In this document: positions 16,062-24,465 of the stretch, piece after piece
How positions within the stretch are numbered: position 1 is the stretch's first letter
How the letters are laid out: each line of letters begins with the position of its first letter
Source of the DNA: a virus
Strand: one strand, 5' to 3'
IMG/VR virus record: IMGVR_UViG_3300021197_000925
Location: 1 to 25,213 of that record
DNA: 25,213 bases
Translations under genes and position numbers: made by a program
The notes under the pieces: generated by a model
What the model saw: only the letters and a program-made list of their open reading frames with translations
Database searches by the model: none
What the model was told of the DNA's origin: nothing

Positions 16062-17504
16062 ATGCTACATTTTTACGAAGGACAGGTTAGAAAATTTCTC
16101 ACACAATTCATCAGGATATTGAGCAACTTCTCTGTGGAAACGGGCAGAGGCAGTGACGGGGCCGTTAATTTAAGAGCAGTACCTGTGGTGTACGGTGATC
16201 CTACTAGACAGGTAGCAAACATAATTAGAAACAACAGTGAAAATGCTTTAAACTACGCTCCTAAAATTGCCTGTTATGTGAGAGAATTAAATTATGATAG
16301 AGAAAGGATGCAGAATCCATATCATATAGAAAAGCAACATTTAAGAGAAAGAGATGTGGACAGTGATGGAAACTACACAAACCAATTAGGTGCAGGATAC
16401 ACTGTGGAGAAGGTCATGCCTTCGCCATTTAGATTGGAAGTAACAGCGGATATTTTCTCATCAAACACTGATCAAAAACTTCAGATACTAGAACAGATCC
16501 TGTACTTGTTTAACCCAGATTTCGAGATACAGAAAACAGACAACTACATAGACTGGACAAGTCTAAGTTATATTGAGTTAGGGAATATCACATTTAGTTC
16601 GAGGACTATTCCGGTGGGTGCGGATACCGAAATTGATGTGGCAACTTTACAGTTTAGTATGCCAATATGGTTATCACCGCCAGTGAAAGTTAAAAAGTTA
16701 GGGGTGGTACAGAAGATCATAATGAGCATATACGACGATGATGGTGGAATAGCAAAAGGATTGATAGACGGAGAACTAACATCAAGAAGTTACATCACCC
16801 CAAACAACTTTGGATTGTTGGTGACAGGGAACCAATTACGATTATTAGGATCAACGGGCACTAACGTTAAATCAGGTGGAGATGGATTCCAGACAGGTGC
16901 CAACGAGCCCAACAACTATGATCCATTCGAAACATTTGGCCCAGCAGTGAACTGGAAGGTGCTGTTAGATCAATACGGCAAGGTCACGAATGGCACATCA
17001 CAGATAAGATTGACACAACCAAACGGCAACGAGATCGTTGGTACCATAGCAACGTCAACGCTGGATGACACAATTTTGTTATACACAATAGACGGGGACA
17101 CTATACCAAGCAACTCATTGACAGCGGTCAAGAAGATCATAAACCCAGCAACCTTTGATCCAGGCACACCCGCAAACGGTGACAGATACTTGGTAATAAA
17201 TGACGTGGGAGATAGCACGGCCAGTTTCCAGAGTCAAACTTGGGGTACACTTGTGGCCAGTGTAGGTGACATCATAGAATACAACAGCTCAACATCCAAA
17301 TGGAATGTGGCATTTGACGCATCAAATCCAGATTCTACACAACACTACGTTACCAACCTAAACACAGGAATACAGTACAGGTTCAATGGCACAGAATGGG
17401 TCAAATCATACGAGGGTGTGTACACACAAGGTAATTGGAGCATAGTATTAGACGGTGGGGCAGACCCAGGGTACAACTCAAGCCTTGACGCTACCACACC
17501 ATAG
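16062..17504 (+). CDS. 15: Tail sheath stabiliser/completion protein, T4 gp15-like (480 aa)
   Basis: T4 gp15 caps the tail and joins it to the neck. The N-terminal 220 residues fit the family: FYEGQVRKFLTQFIRILSNF (about 4-23), VPVVYGDPTRQ, NPYHIEKQ, MPSPFRLEVTADIFSSN, LQILEQILYLFNPDFEI and LQFSMPIWLSPPVKV. T4 gp15 has 272 aa. The extra C-terminal half first carries a domain with NFGLLVTGNQLRLL, then WKVLLDQYG and DTIPSNSLTAVKKI (about 245-360). This part I recall from marine phage gp15 proteins. Two repeats of the P.NGD.Y...EYN...W type module follow (about 361-418 and 423-452). The gene starts two nt after the gp14-like stop; no strong Shine-Dalgarno is seen, so coupled translation is likely. 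Confidence 0.8.
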   Translation: MLHFYEGQVRKFLTQFIRILSNFSVETGRGSDGAVNLRAVPVVYGDPTRQVANIIRNNSENALNYAPKIACYVRELNYDRERMQNPYHIEKQHLRERDVDSDGNYTNQLGAGYTVEKVMPSPFRLEVTADIFSSNTDQKLQILEQILYLFNPDFEIQKTDNYIDWTSLSYIELGNITFSSRTIPVGADTEIDVATLQFSMPIWLSPPVKVKKLGVVQKIIMSIYDDDGGIAKGLIDGELTSRSYITPNNFGLLVTGNQLRLLGSTGTNVKSGGDGFQTGANEPNNYDPFETFGPAVNWKVLLDQYGKVTNGTSQIRLTQPNGNEIVGTIATSTLDDTILLYTIDGDTIPSNSLTAVKKIINPATFDPGTPANGDRYLVINDVGDSTASFQSQTWGTLVASVGDIIEYNSSTSKWNVAFDASNPDSTQHYVTNLNTGIQYRFNGTEWVKSYEGVYTQGNWSIVLDGGADPGYNSSLDATTP

Positions 17505-17508
17505 TTGT

Positions 17509-17515
17509 TATAATA
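17509..17515 (+). promoter_or_regulatory. TATAATA box before the Nudix gene
   Basis: TATAATA, spacer TAGC (4 nt), then ATG 17520, immediately after the gp15 stop. It is the same variant as before dNMP kinase. No Shine-Dalgarno is present. Confidence 0.4.
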
Positions 17516-17519
17516 TAGC

Positions 17520-17948
17520 ATGAAAGAAAACATAGTCTGTTCAGGTGCCCTGTTCTACGCAACAAACACCAAACGTTTCCTGTTCCTACAGAGGACTGAC
17601 CGCAAAACACAAGGCATGTGGGGATTGGTTGGTGGCCAAAGTAAATTCACGGAGAGTGCTTTTGAAGGACTCAAACGTGAGATTGAGGAAGAGACAGGCG
17701 GTCTACCCAAGTTCAAGAAGGTGATACCATTGGAGATGTTCACATCAAACGATCAGAAGTTCTTCTTTCATACGTATCTCGTAGCCATTGATGCAGAATT
17801 CATACCCAAACTCAATGACGAACATTCAGGATACTGCTGGACTGCGTTTGAATGTTGGCCCAAGAATCTACACATGGGTCTGAAAAATACTTTGAATAAT
17901 AAAAGTATCAAAGGAAAACTACAAACTATCCTAGATCTTATTGTCTAA
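17520..17948 (+). CDS. Nudix hydrolase (142 aa)
   Basis: It hydrolyses a nucleoside diphosphate linked to another moiety, releasing phosphate-containing products; the exact substrate cannot be read. The Nudix box is complete at residues 39-61: G39, E45, R53-E54, E57-E58 and G60, fitting GX5EX7REUXEEXGU. Before it lies the usual core strand and MWGLVGGQ. T4 carries a Nudix enzyme, NudE, acting on dinucleoside polyphosphates and ADP-ribose; orthology with it is not claimed. A substrate-clearing or cap-removing role during infection is possible. The gene begins 16 nt after gp15 and ends at the terminator shared with the convergent fibre gene. Confidence 0.93.
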   Translation: MKENIVCSGALFYATNTKRFLFLQRTDRKTQGMWGLVGGQSKFTESAFEGLKREIEEETGGLPKFKKVIPLEMFTSNDQKFFFHTYLVAIDAEFIPKLNDEHSGYCWTAFECWPKNLHMGLKNTLNNKSIKGKLQTILDLIV

Positions 17949-17952
17949 AAAA

Positions 17953-17978
17953 AAAAGGCGATCCGAAAACCGCCTTTT
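17953..17978. terminator. Bidirectional terminator between convergent genes
   Basis: The stem AAAAGGCG (17953-17960) pairs with CGCCTTTT (17971-17978) around a 10-nt loop. It has an A-run on the left and a T-run on the right, so it serves both the Nudix transcript and the convergent 432-aa fibre transcript. It starts 5 nt past the Nudix stop. Confidence 0.85.
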
Positions 17979-18005
17979 GATTCTATTAAAAAGTATAGGT
18001 ATTTA

Positions 18006-19304
18006 CTAGTGGCTAACTCTAACCGCCGCTAATACTGAACCTTGTCCCGATTCTGATTTGCTAGTCAAAGCTCTACCAATTACGTTGAATGCTGTGCATT
18101 CCGCTTTTGCGGCCGCTCTCGCATATCCCGGAACTGATGCAGATATAAGTCTGTCACCTTTGTTCACTGTGCCGATTACTTTCACGTCAACCCTGCCCGT
18201 CATTGCGATGTAAGGGTGAGTTTCGTCTGTACCTGCACCACCGTTCATTTTGAATGCCGCTTGGTCTAAACTAGAAACAACACCAAACACATCGTCTGAT
18301 CCTTCTTCGTTTACCTTGCATATCTCTTCAGCACCTCCTAGTGCCACAACTGTTCCTGGAGCCATTGCTTCGTCAGATGCAAATCGCTCCGCAACGTCAG
18401 AATACTGAGCCGCTGTCGCTGTGCCTTCTAGGTTCGCTAATAGCGTTCCTACCGATACAGTTATACCACCCGACTTGTCAGCCGCTGTTGAAGTTGTTAA
18501 ACCCATTGCAAACTTGTCTGCTGACTCATCCCAAACGATTGCCGCGTTGTTACCTGTTGAACCCCTCTCAATGATGATACCAGCGTCATTTGTTGATGCT
18601 GATATACCTGTGTTAAGTTCAATCAAGTTATCTGCGATAGTTGTGTTAGTTGAGCTTACTGTTGTTGTGGCTCCGTTTACCGTCAAGTTACCTGTCAGTA
18701 CAAGGTTACCGCTTATCAAGGCGTTGTTAGTAATAACTGTGTTACCTGTTGCTGTGATTGTACACAAGCCTGAAGACGAAATGGTCAAGTCTGTTCCGTC
18801 ACCCTCGATCTTCTCACCTGCATCGCCGAAAATTAATCCCTTTTCGTTGGGCAAGATTACATCTGAGGCTGGAGACAAGTTAAGTTTACCACCTGATGTG
18901 ATCGTGAAGTCTGTGTTGTCTGTTTCGATGTTCTCACCGCCATCACCAAAACGTAGACCAATGTCGACTGGAATGTTAACATCCGCACCTGCCGCCAATG
19001 TGATGTCTGTTGATGCTGTGATTGTAGTGTTCGCCGCCGTCTGGCTCAATACTGCACCGCCGTCTGCTGTGGCGGTGATTGTTCCGTTTGTTCCTGAGTC
19101 TGATACTGTTACGTTTGTGTTTAATTGTGCGATTGCAGTTGTTGACACTGCCGCTACTGAATCGTCAACGTATTTCTTGTTTGCGAACTGACCGTCAGCA
19201 CTTGGTGCCGCCGTCGCGCCGCCTGTTATTGTGTTTGCTGAGGCTGATATTACAATATCGCCTACTTCTAAACCGTTGTTTACTCTAAAGTTTCTTGTTG
19301 TCAT
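18006..19304 (-). CDS. Fibre-like structural protein with C-terminal processing-type domain (432 aa)
   Basis: This is a tail-fibre or appendage-type protein. The N-terminus MTTRNFRVNNGLEVGD is a short attachment-like segment. Residues 45-55 have the KKYVDDSV linker. About 60-210 are a Thr/Ala/Gly-rich beta repeat (two LRFGDGGE or LIFGDAGE units). LTGNLTVNGATTTVSSTNTTI near 203-223 (quoted in part) is a motif frequent in marine phage fibres. The C-terminal 150 residues (YSDVAERFASDEAMAPGTVVALGG onward) form a distinct domain that resembles the intramolecular chaperone or cap regions of marine phage fibres; I see no clear cleavage residue. GGGAG precedes ATG 19304 and a late box lies about 40 nt upstream. 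Confidence 0.75.
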   Translation of the reverse strand: MTTRNFRVNNGLEVGDIVISASANTITGGATAAPSADGQFANKKYVDDSVAAVSTTAIAQLNTNVTVSDSGTNGTITATADGGAVLSQTAANTTITASTDITLAAGADVNIPVDIGLRFGDGGENIETDNTDFTITSGGKLNLSPASDVILPNEKGLIFGDAGEKIEGDGTDLTISSSGLCTITATGNTVITNNALISGNLVLTGNLTVNGATTTVSSTNTTIADNLIELNTGISASTNDAGIIIERGSTGNNAAIVWDESADKFAMGLTTSTAADKSGGITVSVGTLLANLEGTATAAQYSDVAERFASDEAMAPGTVVALGGAEEICKVNEEGSDDVFGVVSSLDQAAFKMNGGAGTDETHPYIAMTGRVDVKVIGTVNKGDRLISASVPGYARAAAKAECTAFNVIGRALTSKSESGQGSVLAAVRVSH

Positions 19305-19342
19305 GGTTCCATATCTCCCGCATGATTGTTGTTATTATGCTG

Positions 19343-19350
19343 TATTTATT
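19343..19350 (-). promoter_or_regulatory. Late-promoter-like box before the 432-aa fibre gene
   Basis: AATAAATA about 39 nt upstream of ATG 19304, just after the stop of the 1102-aa gene. The leader contains GGGAG as ribosome-binding site. Confidence 0.6.
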
Positions 19351-19364
19351 TTGTTTTGGTAATA

Positions 19365-22300
19365 TTATTCTGCTAGGCAGTTGATTCTGTAGGCATTTAC
19401 TACAGTTGAACCACCAGATGTGGATGAAACACTTAACTCCAGACTGTTGTCAGCGTCAGATTTGAATCCTGCTGTGAACTCGAGTTGTGTTGTGCCTTTT
19501 GTTGACACAAAAGAACCAGGTGTGACTGATGCTTCTCCAGGTGCACCTGCACAGAAAACTTCATACACACTAAATTCTCCTTCTGACGAGTTACCACCTA
19601 CAACATAGTACATTGCCGCTGTTGCATCGTCAAGATCGAAGTTGTCAAATGATGTGGCACTGGAACTGACTGTGGTTGCGCCTATGATTTTTTGATTGCC
19701 GTTTGATACCGCTGACATTGAATCTGATAACAAGGTCTTGTGTATTTTCAGTGATAGGTTTGGTTCAAGACCTGCCGCCGACACTACAACATTGGCACTG
19801 ACTATCTGTGCTGTCAATGTGATCATGTCGTTGTTGCCTGTGTTCACTATTCCGTACGGAGAAATGAACGCTTCGGAACCATCATGCACAACTAGTGCTT
19901 CTATTACACCTGTTTCTGTTTTAGAATTGTTGTCTATTAGTATGGTGTATTTTGCCGCCCTGAACGATGCATGGGCAAATGAGTCTATAACTTCCGATCC
20001 CGAATCAACATCTGTGTTAGAAGTTGTTACAGTTACACCCGCGGTAGCATCGGCTGTATTGGCTCTCGATATTGGAATCTTGTAGTAACTGATCTTGGAA
20101 TCTGCACTGGGAGCCGCTATCTTGACCCTTACCTGGCCGCTGGATATGTCCGCTGTTGTCGTTGGTAGCGAGTTGTTGGATCCAGAAGAACCACCCCTTG
20201 CACCACTTACAAATGCGTCTGTGTTGTTATGTGCCACAGTAAAACAAGATGCACTTGAACGGTCATTTGTGAGGTCGTTCAATGCAATAAAGTACCATGC
20301 CATGTCCGCACTGGACGACTGAAAGTAGTCTACTGTCCTCGGCGAAGTGGACACTGATTTGTTGTTCTTGGTGACCACCCGTGTATCGTCCGAAGAAGTT
20401 GCGGCACTTGAACCAAATGACAGTGTTCCTGATCCGTCTGTTTTCAAAAATTCACCAGCACTACCATCAGTGGTTGGCAAGGTAAACGCAACACCACCTG
20501 AAGTTATTACCACCGGGCCTGTGCCATTAGCAATTATCTCTAAAGGTGCATTCGAGGCATTTGTTGAAATAGTATTGTCTGTGATTGTGACACCGTCCAG
20601 TGTAGAAGCACCCGTGACTCCCAGTGTGGTTGAAACAGTTGCCGCTCCTGTGACTGCAAGTGTGCTACCATCAAATGTCAAGTTGGCTTCACCATTAAGT
20701 GCGTGTGCACCTGTGACAGTTGCAATAGTATTGTTGGTTGAACCTGTTAATACTGCTTTGGTGTCTGCATAATCTTTAACTGCCGCTGATGTTGGTAGCG
20801 TTGTGTCATTGTCATTGGAACCAATGCCTTCTGATTCTATTACAATCGCGGCCGCTTTAAAATCTGCCACATCAATGTTTGAAATACTGTTCCCTGTGCC
20901 CTCAACATCGAATGTTTTATTAGTCAATGTCAATGTGTCTGATGCTATTGCGGCATCTTGTGCGTCAACATATGCTTTTATCGACTGTTGCGTTGCTAGT
21001 GCAGTTGCCGAATTCGAAGACATGTCGTCTTCATCGAGTATGTTGTTTACACCTGTACCACTTGCCAATGTTAGTGTTCCATCGATGTCTAGTCCGTCTT
21101 TGATGTTGATTGATGACGAATCACCAGATACAAGTGAATTTACTGTGAGTGCAGTGTCCATAGACACAGTGATTGTGTTGCCGGTGGCACTGGTTGTGAT
21201 TCCTGACCCGCCTGATACCTGTAATACTTCTGAATCTAAGTCAATGGCGATAGCAGTCGAATCATCTGCGGCTATATCTAAATCTTGTGCAGTTACCTGT
21301 GAATCGACATATGTTTTAATTGCTTTGGCAGATGCTAAGGTATCATCTGAACCAGACACACTTGTTATATCCGTGTCCAGAACACCTGATTTTAAATCAG
21401 ATACATCAATGTTTGAAATTGAGTTTCCTGTTGCCTCCACATCAAAAGTTTTGTTTGTCAAAGTTAGAGTGTCACTGGCTATGTTGGCATCTTGTGCGTC
21501 AACATATGCTTTGATTGATTGTTGTGTTGCTAATGCTGTTGCACTATTGCTAGACATATTGTCTTCGTCTTTGACTGCTGTTCCTGATACCCCTGTGTCT
21601 AAAACCGGTGATGTTAAAGTCTTGTTGGTTAGAGACTGTGATCCTGAAAGTGTTGCCACAGTTGAATCAATAGCCAAAGTCATTGTGTCATTTACAACAG
21701 CGGAAGTCAACCCTGTACCACCTGCTATCTGGAATGTTTCTCCTGAATTTACTGCTGTACCTGTTGAGTCATCACCAACAAAGGTTAATGCTTGGGCAAC
21801 GTTTTGTGCATCAATGTAAGCCTTGACTGACTGTTGACTTGGCAGTCTAGTAGCACTGTTGCTTGCCATGTTGTCCTCATCAATCAGTGCCGCTGTAATT
21901 CTGGCATCTGCCCTTGCGTTCGTGAAATATAAGTTACTTGAACCTTCTGCTATCTCATCTGTGTTGTCTTTTGTTAAAATACTTGAGTCAACATATGCTT
22001 TGATTGACTGCTGTGTTGCCAGTGACGTTGCACTATTCGAACCCATGGCATCTTCGTCAAGTATAGTTGTTACAGTTGCCCCAGACCCGATTTTAAATGA
22101 ATCATTTACATGTACTATTCCAGAACCCGAAGTTGTTAAAGTTAAATCTCCATTAGACGGAGCCGATATAGTTGATCCTATTATAGTTAGATCTCCCAGT
22201 GATAGATTGGCAAATGAAAGTGTACCACTTCCGTTCGTTTTAAGGAACTGTCCAACAGTACCATCCGATGTTGGATAGGCCAACCCACTCAGTGTTGCCT

Positions 22301-22673
22301 GGCCGGAAACAATCAAAGTACCATCAACTATCAATCCCTCGTTTATGTTTATGGATGATGAGTCAGTGGAACTAAATGTTGTTCCTCTTAATGTTATTTG
22401 ATCTAGCACTATATTCCCTGTGCCAGAAGTTGATAATGTTAAATCTGCGTTTGTGGGTGCTACTAGATTGGTGATTGATAGATCACCTTCTGCACCAAAT
22501 TCAAGAGCGTTTCCTGCCGCGTTTACTTTAATAATTTGTCCTGCTGAACCTATGGAACTAAGACCTGTACCACCGCTTGCTACTGGTACTGTGTCACCCG
22601 ATTGGAACTCTGCCATTCCAGTGGCCACATTAGATGCGTTAAAGACTACTCGTACCGGTGTTTTATCTGCCAT
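19365..22673 (-). CDS. Large repeat-rich tail-fibre-like protein (1102 aa)
   Basis: It is probably a receptor-contacting or appendage protein. The N-terminus (MADKTPVRVVFN) is followed by SGGTGLSSIGSAGQII and beta-rich blocks. At least four copies of a unit DEDxMxSNSATxLxxQQS then KAYVD occur (near residues 205, 264, 368 and 545), plus two weaker ones. A 61-residue block around 368-428 is nearly repeated at 545-605, and the DNA repeats with a 534-nt period. LYFTNARADARI (near 240) is a common fibre motif. The C-terminal third (about 770-1102) has two or more domains with IDSFAHASFRAAKYTILI and ALVVHDGSEAFIS, a domain type I recall from marine cyanophage fibres. GGGAG precedes ATG 22673. Its first fibre block resembles that of the 331-aa protein. 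Confidence 0.85.
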   Translation of the reverse strand: MADKTPVRVVFNASNVATGMAEFQSGDTVPVASGGTGLSSIGSAGQIIKVNAAGNALEFGAEGDLSITNLVAPTNADLTLSTSGTGNIVLDQITLRGTTFSSTDSSSININEGLIVDGTLIVSGQATLSGLAYPTSDGTVGQFLKTNGSGTLSFANLSLGDLTIIGSTISAPSNGDLTLTTSGSGIVHVNDSFKIGSGATVTTILDEDAMGSNSATSLATQQSIKAYVDSSILTKDNTDEIAEGSSNLYFTNARADARITAALIDEDNMASNSATRLPSQQSVKAYIDAQNVAQALTFVGDDSTGTAVNSGETFQIAGGTGLTSAVVNDTMTLAIDSTVATLSGSQSLTNKTLTSPVLDTGVSGTAVKDEDNMSSNSATALATQQSIKAYVDAQDANIASDTLTLTNKTFDVEATGNSISNIDVSDLKSGVLDTDITSVSGSDDTLASAKAIKTYVDSQVTAQDLDIAADDSTAIAIDLDSEVLQVSGGSGITTSATGNTITVSMDTALTVNSLVSGDSSSINIKDGLDIDGTLTLASGTGVNNILDEDDMSSNSATALATQQSIKAYVDAQDAAIASDTLTLTNKTFDVEGTGNSISNIDVADFKAAAIVIESEGIGSNDNDTTLPTSAAVKDYADTKAVLTGSTNNTIATVTGAHALNGEANLTFDGSTLAVTGAATVSTTLGVTGASTLDGVTITDNTISTNASNAPLEIIANGTGPVVITSGGVAFTLPTTDGSAGEFLKTDGSGTLSFGSSAATSSDDTRVVTKNNKSVSTSPRTVDYFQSSSADMAWYFIALNDLTNDRSSASCFTVAHNNTDAFVSGARGGSSGSNNSLPTTTADISSGQVRVKIAAPSADSKISYYKIPISRANTADATAGVTVTTSNTDVDSGSEVIDSFAHASFRAAKYTILIDNNSKTETGVIEALVVHDGSEAFISPYGIVNTGNNDMITLTAQIVSANVVVSAAGLEPNLSLKIHKTLLSDSMSAVSNGNQKIIGATTVSSSATSFDNFDLDDATAAMYYVVGGNSSEGEFSVYEVFCAGAPGEASVTPGSFVSTKGTTQLEFTAGFKSDADNSLELSVSSTSGGSTVVNAYRINCLAE
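20952..21512 (-). repeat. Direct repeats inside the 1102-aa fibre gene
   Basis: A 27-bp identical segment occurs at 20952-20978 and 21486-21512, 534 bp apart. Around each, the surrounding 180 bp encode nearly the same 61 residues (AYVDAQDA, SDTLTLTNKTFDVE). A more diverged copy lies near 21985-22070 and another in the 331-aa gene near 23366-23445. Confidence 0.75.
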
Positions 22674-22719
22674 ATATCACTCCCTCTGTGCTCCGCTTTC
22701 TTGCCGTCACGGAATGCAT
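22663..22719 (-). CDS. Possible 18-aa leader ORF overlapping the fibre start
   Basis: ATG at 22719 follows AGGACCTGA, a fair Shine-Dalgarno with a 5-nt spacer. It encodes MHSVTARKRSTEGVIYGR and stops a few nt inside the 1102-aa gene in another frame. Translation of it would place a ribosome at the fibre start. It may be chance, since the leader is only about 70 nt. Confidence 0.2.
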   Translation of the reverse strand: MHSVTARKRSTEGVIYGR

Positions 22720-22740
22720 TCAGGTCCTTTGTATTGTAGG

Positions 22741-22748
22741 TATTTATT
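22741..22748 (-). promoter_or_regulatory. Late-promoter-like box before the 1102-aa fibre gene
   Basis: AATAAATA just before the stop of the 331-aa gene at 22750, leaving a leader of about 65 nt with the GGGAG ribosome-binding site near 22680-22685. Confidence 0.6.
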
Positions 22749-22749
22749 G

Positions 22750-23745
22750 TTAGAACTGGAATAGTGTTATTCCGCCGGCATTTGTGGCCAACGAATCACC
22801 TGTTGCAAGGGTAAAAGTTTGCTGTGCATCTGTGTAGACTGGTACATCTTCTACTGTGCCGTTAAACTCCAGTTCCAGATCTGCTGTTTTTGCCAACAGT
22901 TGAGCATCACTGAAATTACTGCTTCCATCACTGACAAATAATTTTACAATCTGCACTGGTCTAGCAGTGGTTTTATTAGTTTTGCCACCAAGCACTATTG
23001 CCTGGTCAACAACTTTAGATCCGACAGGGAGTGTTGCTCCTGTAGCCGCAATAGTTAATTCTCCACTTCCATCTGATTTGATTGTTGCTCCACCTAGGTC
23101 AATTGTTTCCGCGGCCAAGTAGGCAGTTTGCCATCTACGTGATTGCGATCCCAACTGGAAAACACCGTCCTGGCTGGGTATAAGGTTGCCTGCTATCTCT
23201 ATTCCTGGACTTGAGTCCTCTGTAGATAGTGTGGTGCCTGCTACCCTGATTCCTTCTATTACTACGTTTCCATTGCTAGAAACAAGTGTAAGGTCTGCGT
23301 TGCTGGGTGCGGCAATTGTGGATCCCACGAATGAAAGATCACCAACGGATACGTTCGCTATCTCTGTGTCAACGTATGCTTTGACTGATTGTTGTGTTAC
23401 CAAGGCCGTTGCTGAATTTGAAGATAAGGTGTCCTCATCCAGTATTGTTGTTACACTCGCACCGGAACCTATTTTGAAGGTGTCATTGATCAACACAATC
23501 CCTGTGCCGGATGTCTGCAATGTCATGTCTGCGTTACTTGGTGCTGACAATGTTGAACCTACTGCGTTAAGGTCTCCCAGGCTCGATGAACCGCCACCGC
23601 CACCAACTGCTGTTCCGCCTGGCGTGCTACCATCTCCGAGAGCTAAACTACCTGTGTCTACGTCTACTGCTAGGTAACCGTCTTCCAAGATGTGTGTTGA
23701 TAGGTTGTAATCTTTGTAAGATCCTACTAGTTTCCTGAATGCCAT
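22750..23745 (-). CDS. Fibre-like structural protein with Mtd-like N-terminus (331 aa)
   Basis: The N-terminal 45 residues include YLAVDVDTGSLALGDGSTPGG, similar to the short phage domain found at the front of major tropism determinant and hyaluronidase-type fibres (LxxGDGxTP). Residues about 65-125 repeat the unit found in the 1102-aa protein (APSNADMTL, FKIGSGASVTTIL, DEDTLSSNSATALVTQQS, KAYVD). A Gly-rich linker GGGGGSS is at about 50-56. The remainder is beta-rich with VFQLGSQSRRWQTAYLAAET and a C-terminus GGITLFQF. It is likely a short fibre or adaptor. AAGGAG overlapping the upstream region precedes ATG 23745, and the gene follows the 148-aa gene within 9 nt, so both are probably on one mRNA. 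Confidence 0.8.
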   Translation of the reverse strand: MAFRKLVGSYKDYNLSTHILEDGYLAVDVDTGSLALGDGSTPGGTAVGGGGGSSSLGDLNAVGSTLSAPSNADMTLQTSGTGIVLINDTFKIGSGASVTTILDEDTLSSNSATALVTQQSVKAYVDTEIANVSVGDLSFVGSTIAAPSNADLTLVSSNGNVVIEGIRVAGTTLSTEDSSPGIEIAGNLIPSQDGVFQLGSQSRRWQTAYLAAETIDLGGATIKSDGSGELTIAATGATLPVGSKVVDQAIVLGGKTNKTTARPVQIVKLFVSDGSSNFSDAQLLAKTADLELEFNGTVEDVPVYTDAQQTFTLATGDSLATNAGGITLFQF

Positions 23746-23754
23746 TTACGCTCC

Positions 23755-24201
23755 TTATAGGCCGGATAATGTTTTCAATCTCTGAACGAATTCACTCTCT
23801 GTCTTTGGTTCCTTGCTCTTCATTTCTTTTGGAACCCCTGGTTGGTCGCCACCGTCCATTGTTTCTGGTTGTTGCACCAACGGTGCGTCAACTCTTGCTT
23901 CCTCGTCTGCGGCTCTTTCATCAGCGTCCTGTTGTATGTTTGAGAACTGTCCAAGGTCCTTGCCTGCTTCTTGTTTCTTTAATTCTAATTCTTGTTGTGG
24001 AGGGAAAACTGTTGCCACTGTGTTTGGATCATCTGATGCAACCTTTCCTGGGTTGTCGCTGTTGTCCGCCGCTGGTTTGTCGGACTTCTCTTCATTGTCA
24101 GTCACTGACACGCCCTTGGCACCCATCAGTTGGTTCAGTAGTGCTTCATCTTCTTTGTCTGGGATGGCCTTTATGTTGATGTCAATTTCCTTGTATCTCA
24201 T
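23755..24201 (-). CDS. Acidic low-complexity protein of unknown function (148 aa)
   Basis: It is rich in Asp, Glu, Lys, Pro and Gln and probably disordered for most of its length (about 35-125). The first 25 residues (MRYKEIDINIKAIPDKEDEA) and the last 15 (ESEFVQRLKTLSGL) look more ordered. The ending LKTLSGL resembles the LAGV-type helices seen in the 743- and 473-aa proteins. AGGA lies just before ATG 24201. It is in an operon-like run with the 82-aa gene upstream and the 331-aa fibre gene downstream. A fibre-assembly or chaperone role is possible but unsupported. Confidence 0.75.
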   Translation of the reverse strand: MRYKEIDINIKAIPDKEDEALLNQLMGAKGVSVTDNEEKSDKPAADNSDNPGKVASDDPNTVATVFPPQQELELKKQEAGKDLGQFSNIQQDADERAADEEARVDAPLVQQPETMDGGDQPGVPKEMKSKEPKTESEFVQRLKTLSGL

Positions 24202-24209
24202 CTGTTATC

Positions 24210-24458
24210 CTATGATGTTGCCACAGCACTTCCGTCGTCTACATAACTCCATCTGTTGTTAGTAGTTTCGTAGAAACATAATTTGTTTTTAGTGGCACCT
24301 GCCCCATCTGTGGTCAAGAATGCGACCATTCCGTTTGCAGGACTTCCCGGTAGACTAGCGAAGGCCACCGGAGTGAACTGTAGGCCATTCTTGATCGTAA
24401 CGACCGCAGTACTTGGTTCTAGAGTGTATGCACCTGATGTTCTAACTGTCTTTGCCAT
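24210..24458 (-). CDS. Small virion-type protein with P..G..W module (82 aa)
   Basis: Residues 34-76 (ASLPGSPANG onward, KLCFYETTNNRWSYVDDG) form the same kind of short beta module that ends the gp14-like and gp15 proteins and recurs in the sheath insert. The first 30 residues (VRTSGAYTLEPSTAVVTIKNG) are predicted beta strands. It is therefore likely a free-standing decoration or fibre-tip subunit. CATAAATA lies seven nt before ATG 24458 and no Shine-Dalgarno is present. It is the first gene of the run 82-, 148-, 331-aa proteins. Confidence 0.7.
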   Translation of the reverse strand: MAKTVRTSGAYTLEPSTAVVTIKNGLQFTPVAFASLPGSPANGMVAFLTTDGAGATKNKLCFYETTNNRWSYVDDGSAVATS

Positions 24459-24465
24459 TTGCTAG

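Noticed and set aside
18421-19191. Plus-strand open frame (256 codons) antisense to the 432-aa fibre gene
   Set aside because: Same cause: low-complexity antisense, with no start signals.
20803-21819. Long plus-strand open frame (338 codons) inside the fibre gene
   Set aside because: It is antisense to a repeat-rich fibre gene whose Ser/Thr/Ala codons leave the opposite strand open; it has no promoter box or ribosome site, and its protein is a low-complexity mirror.
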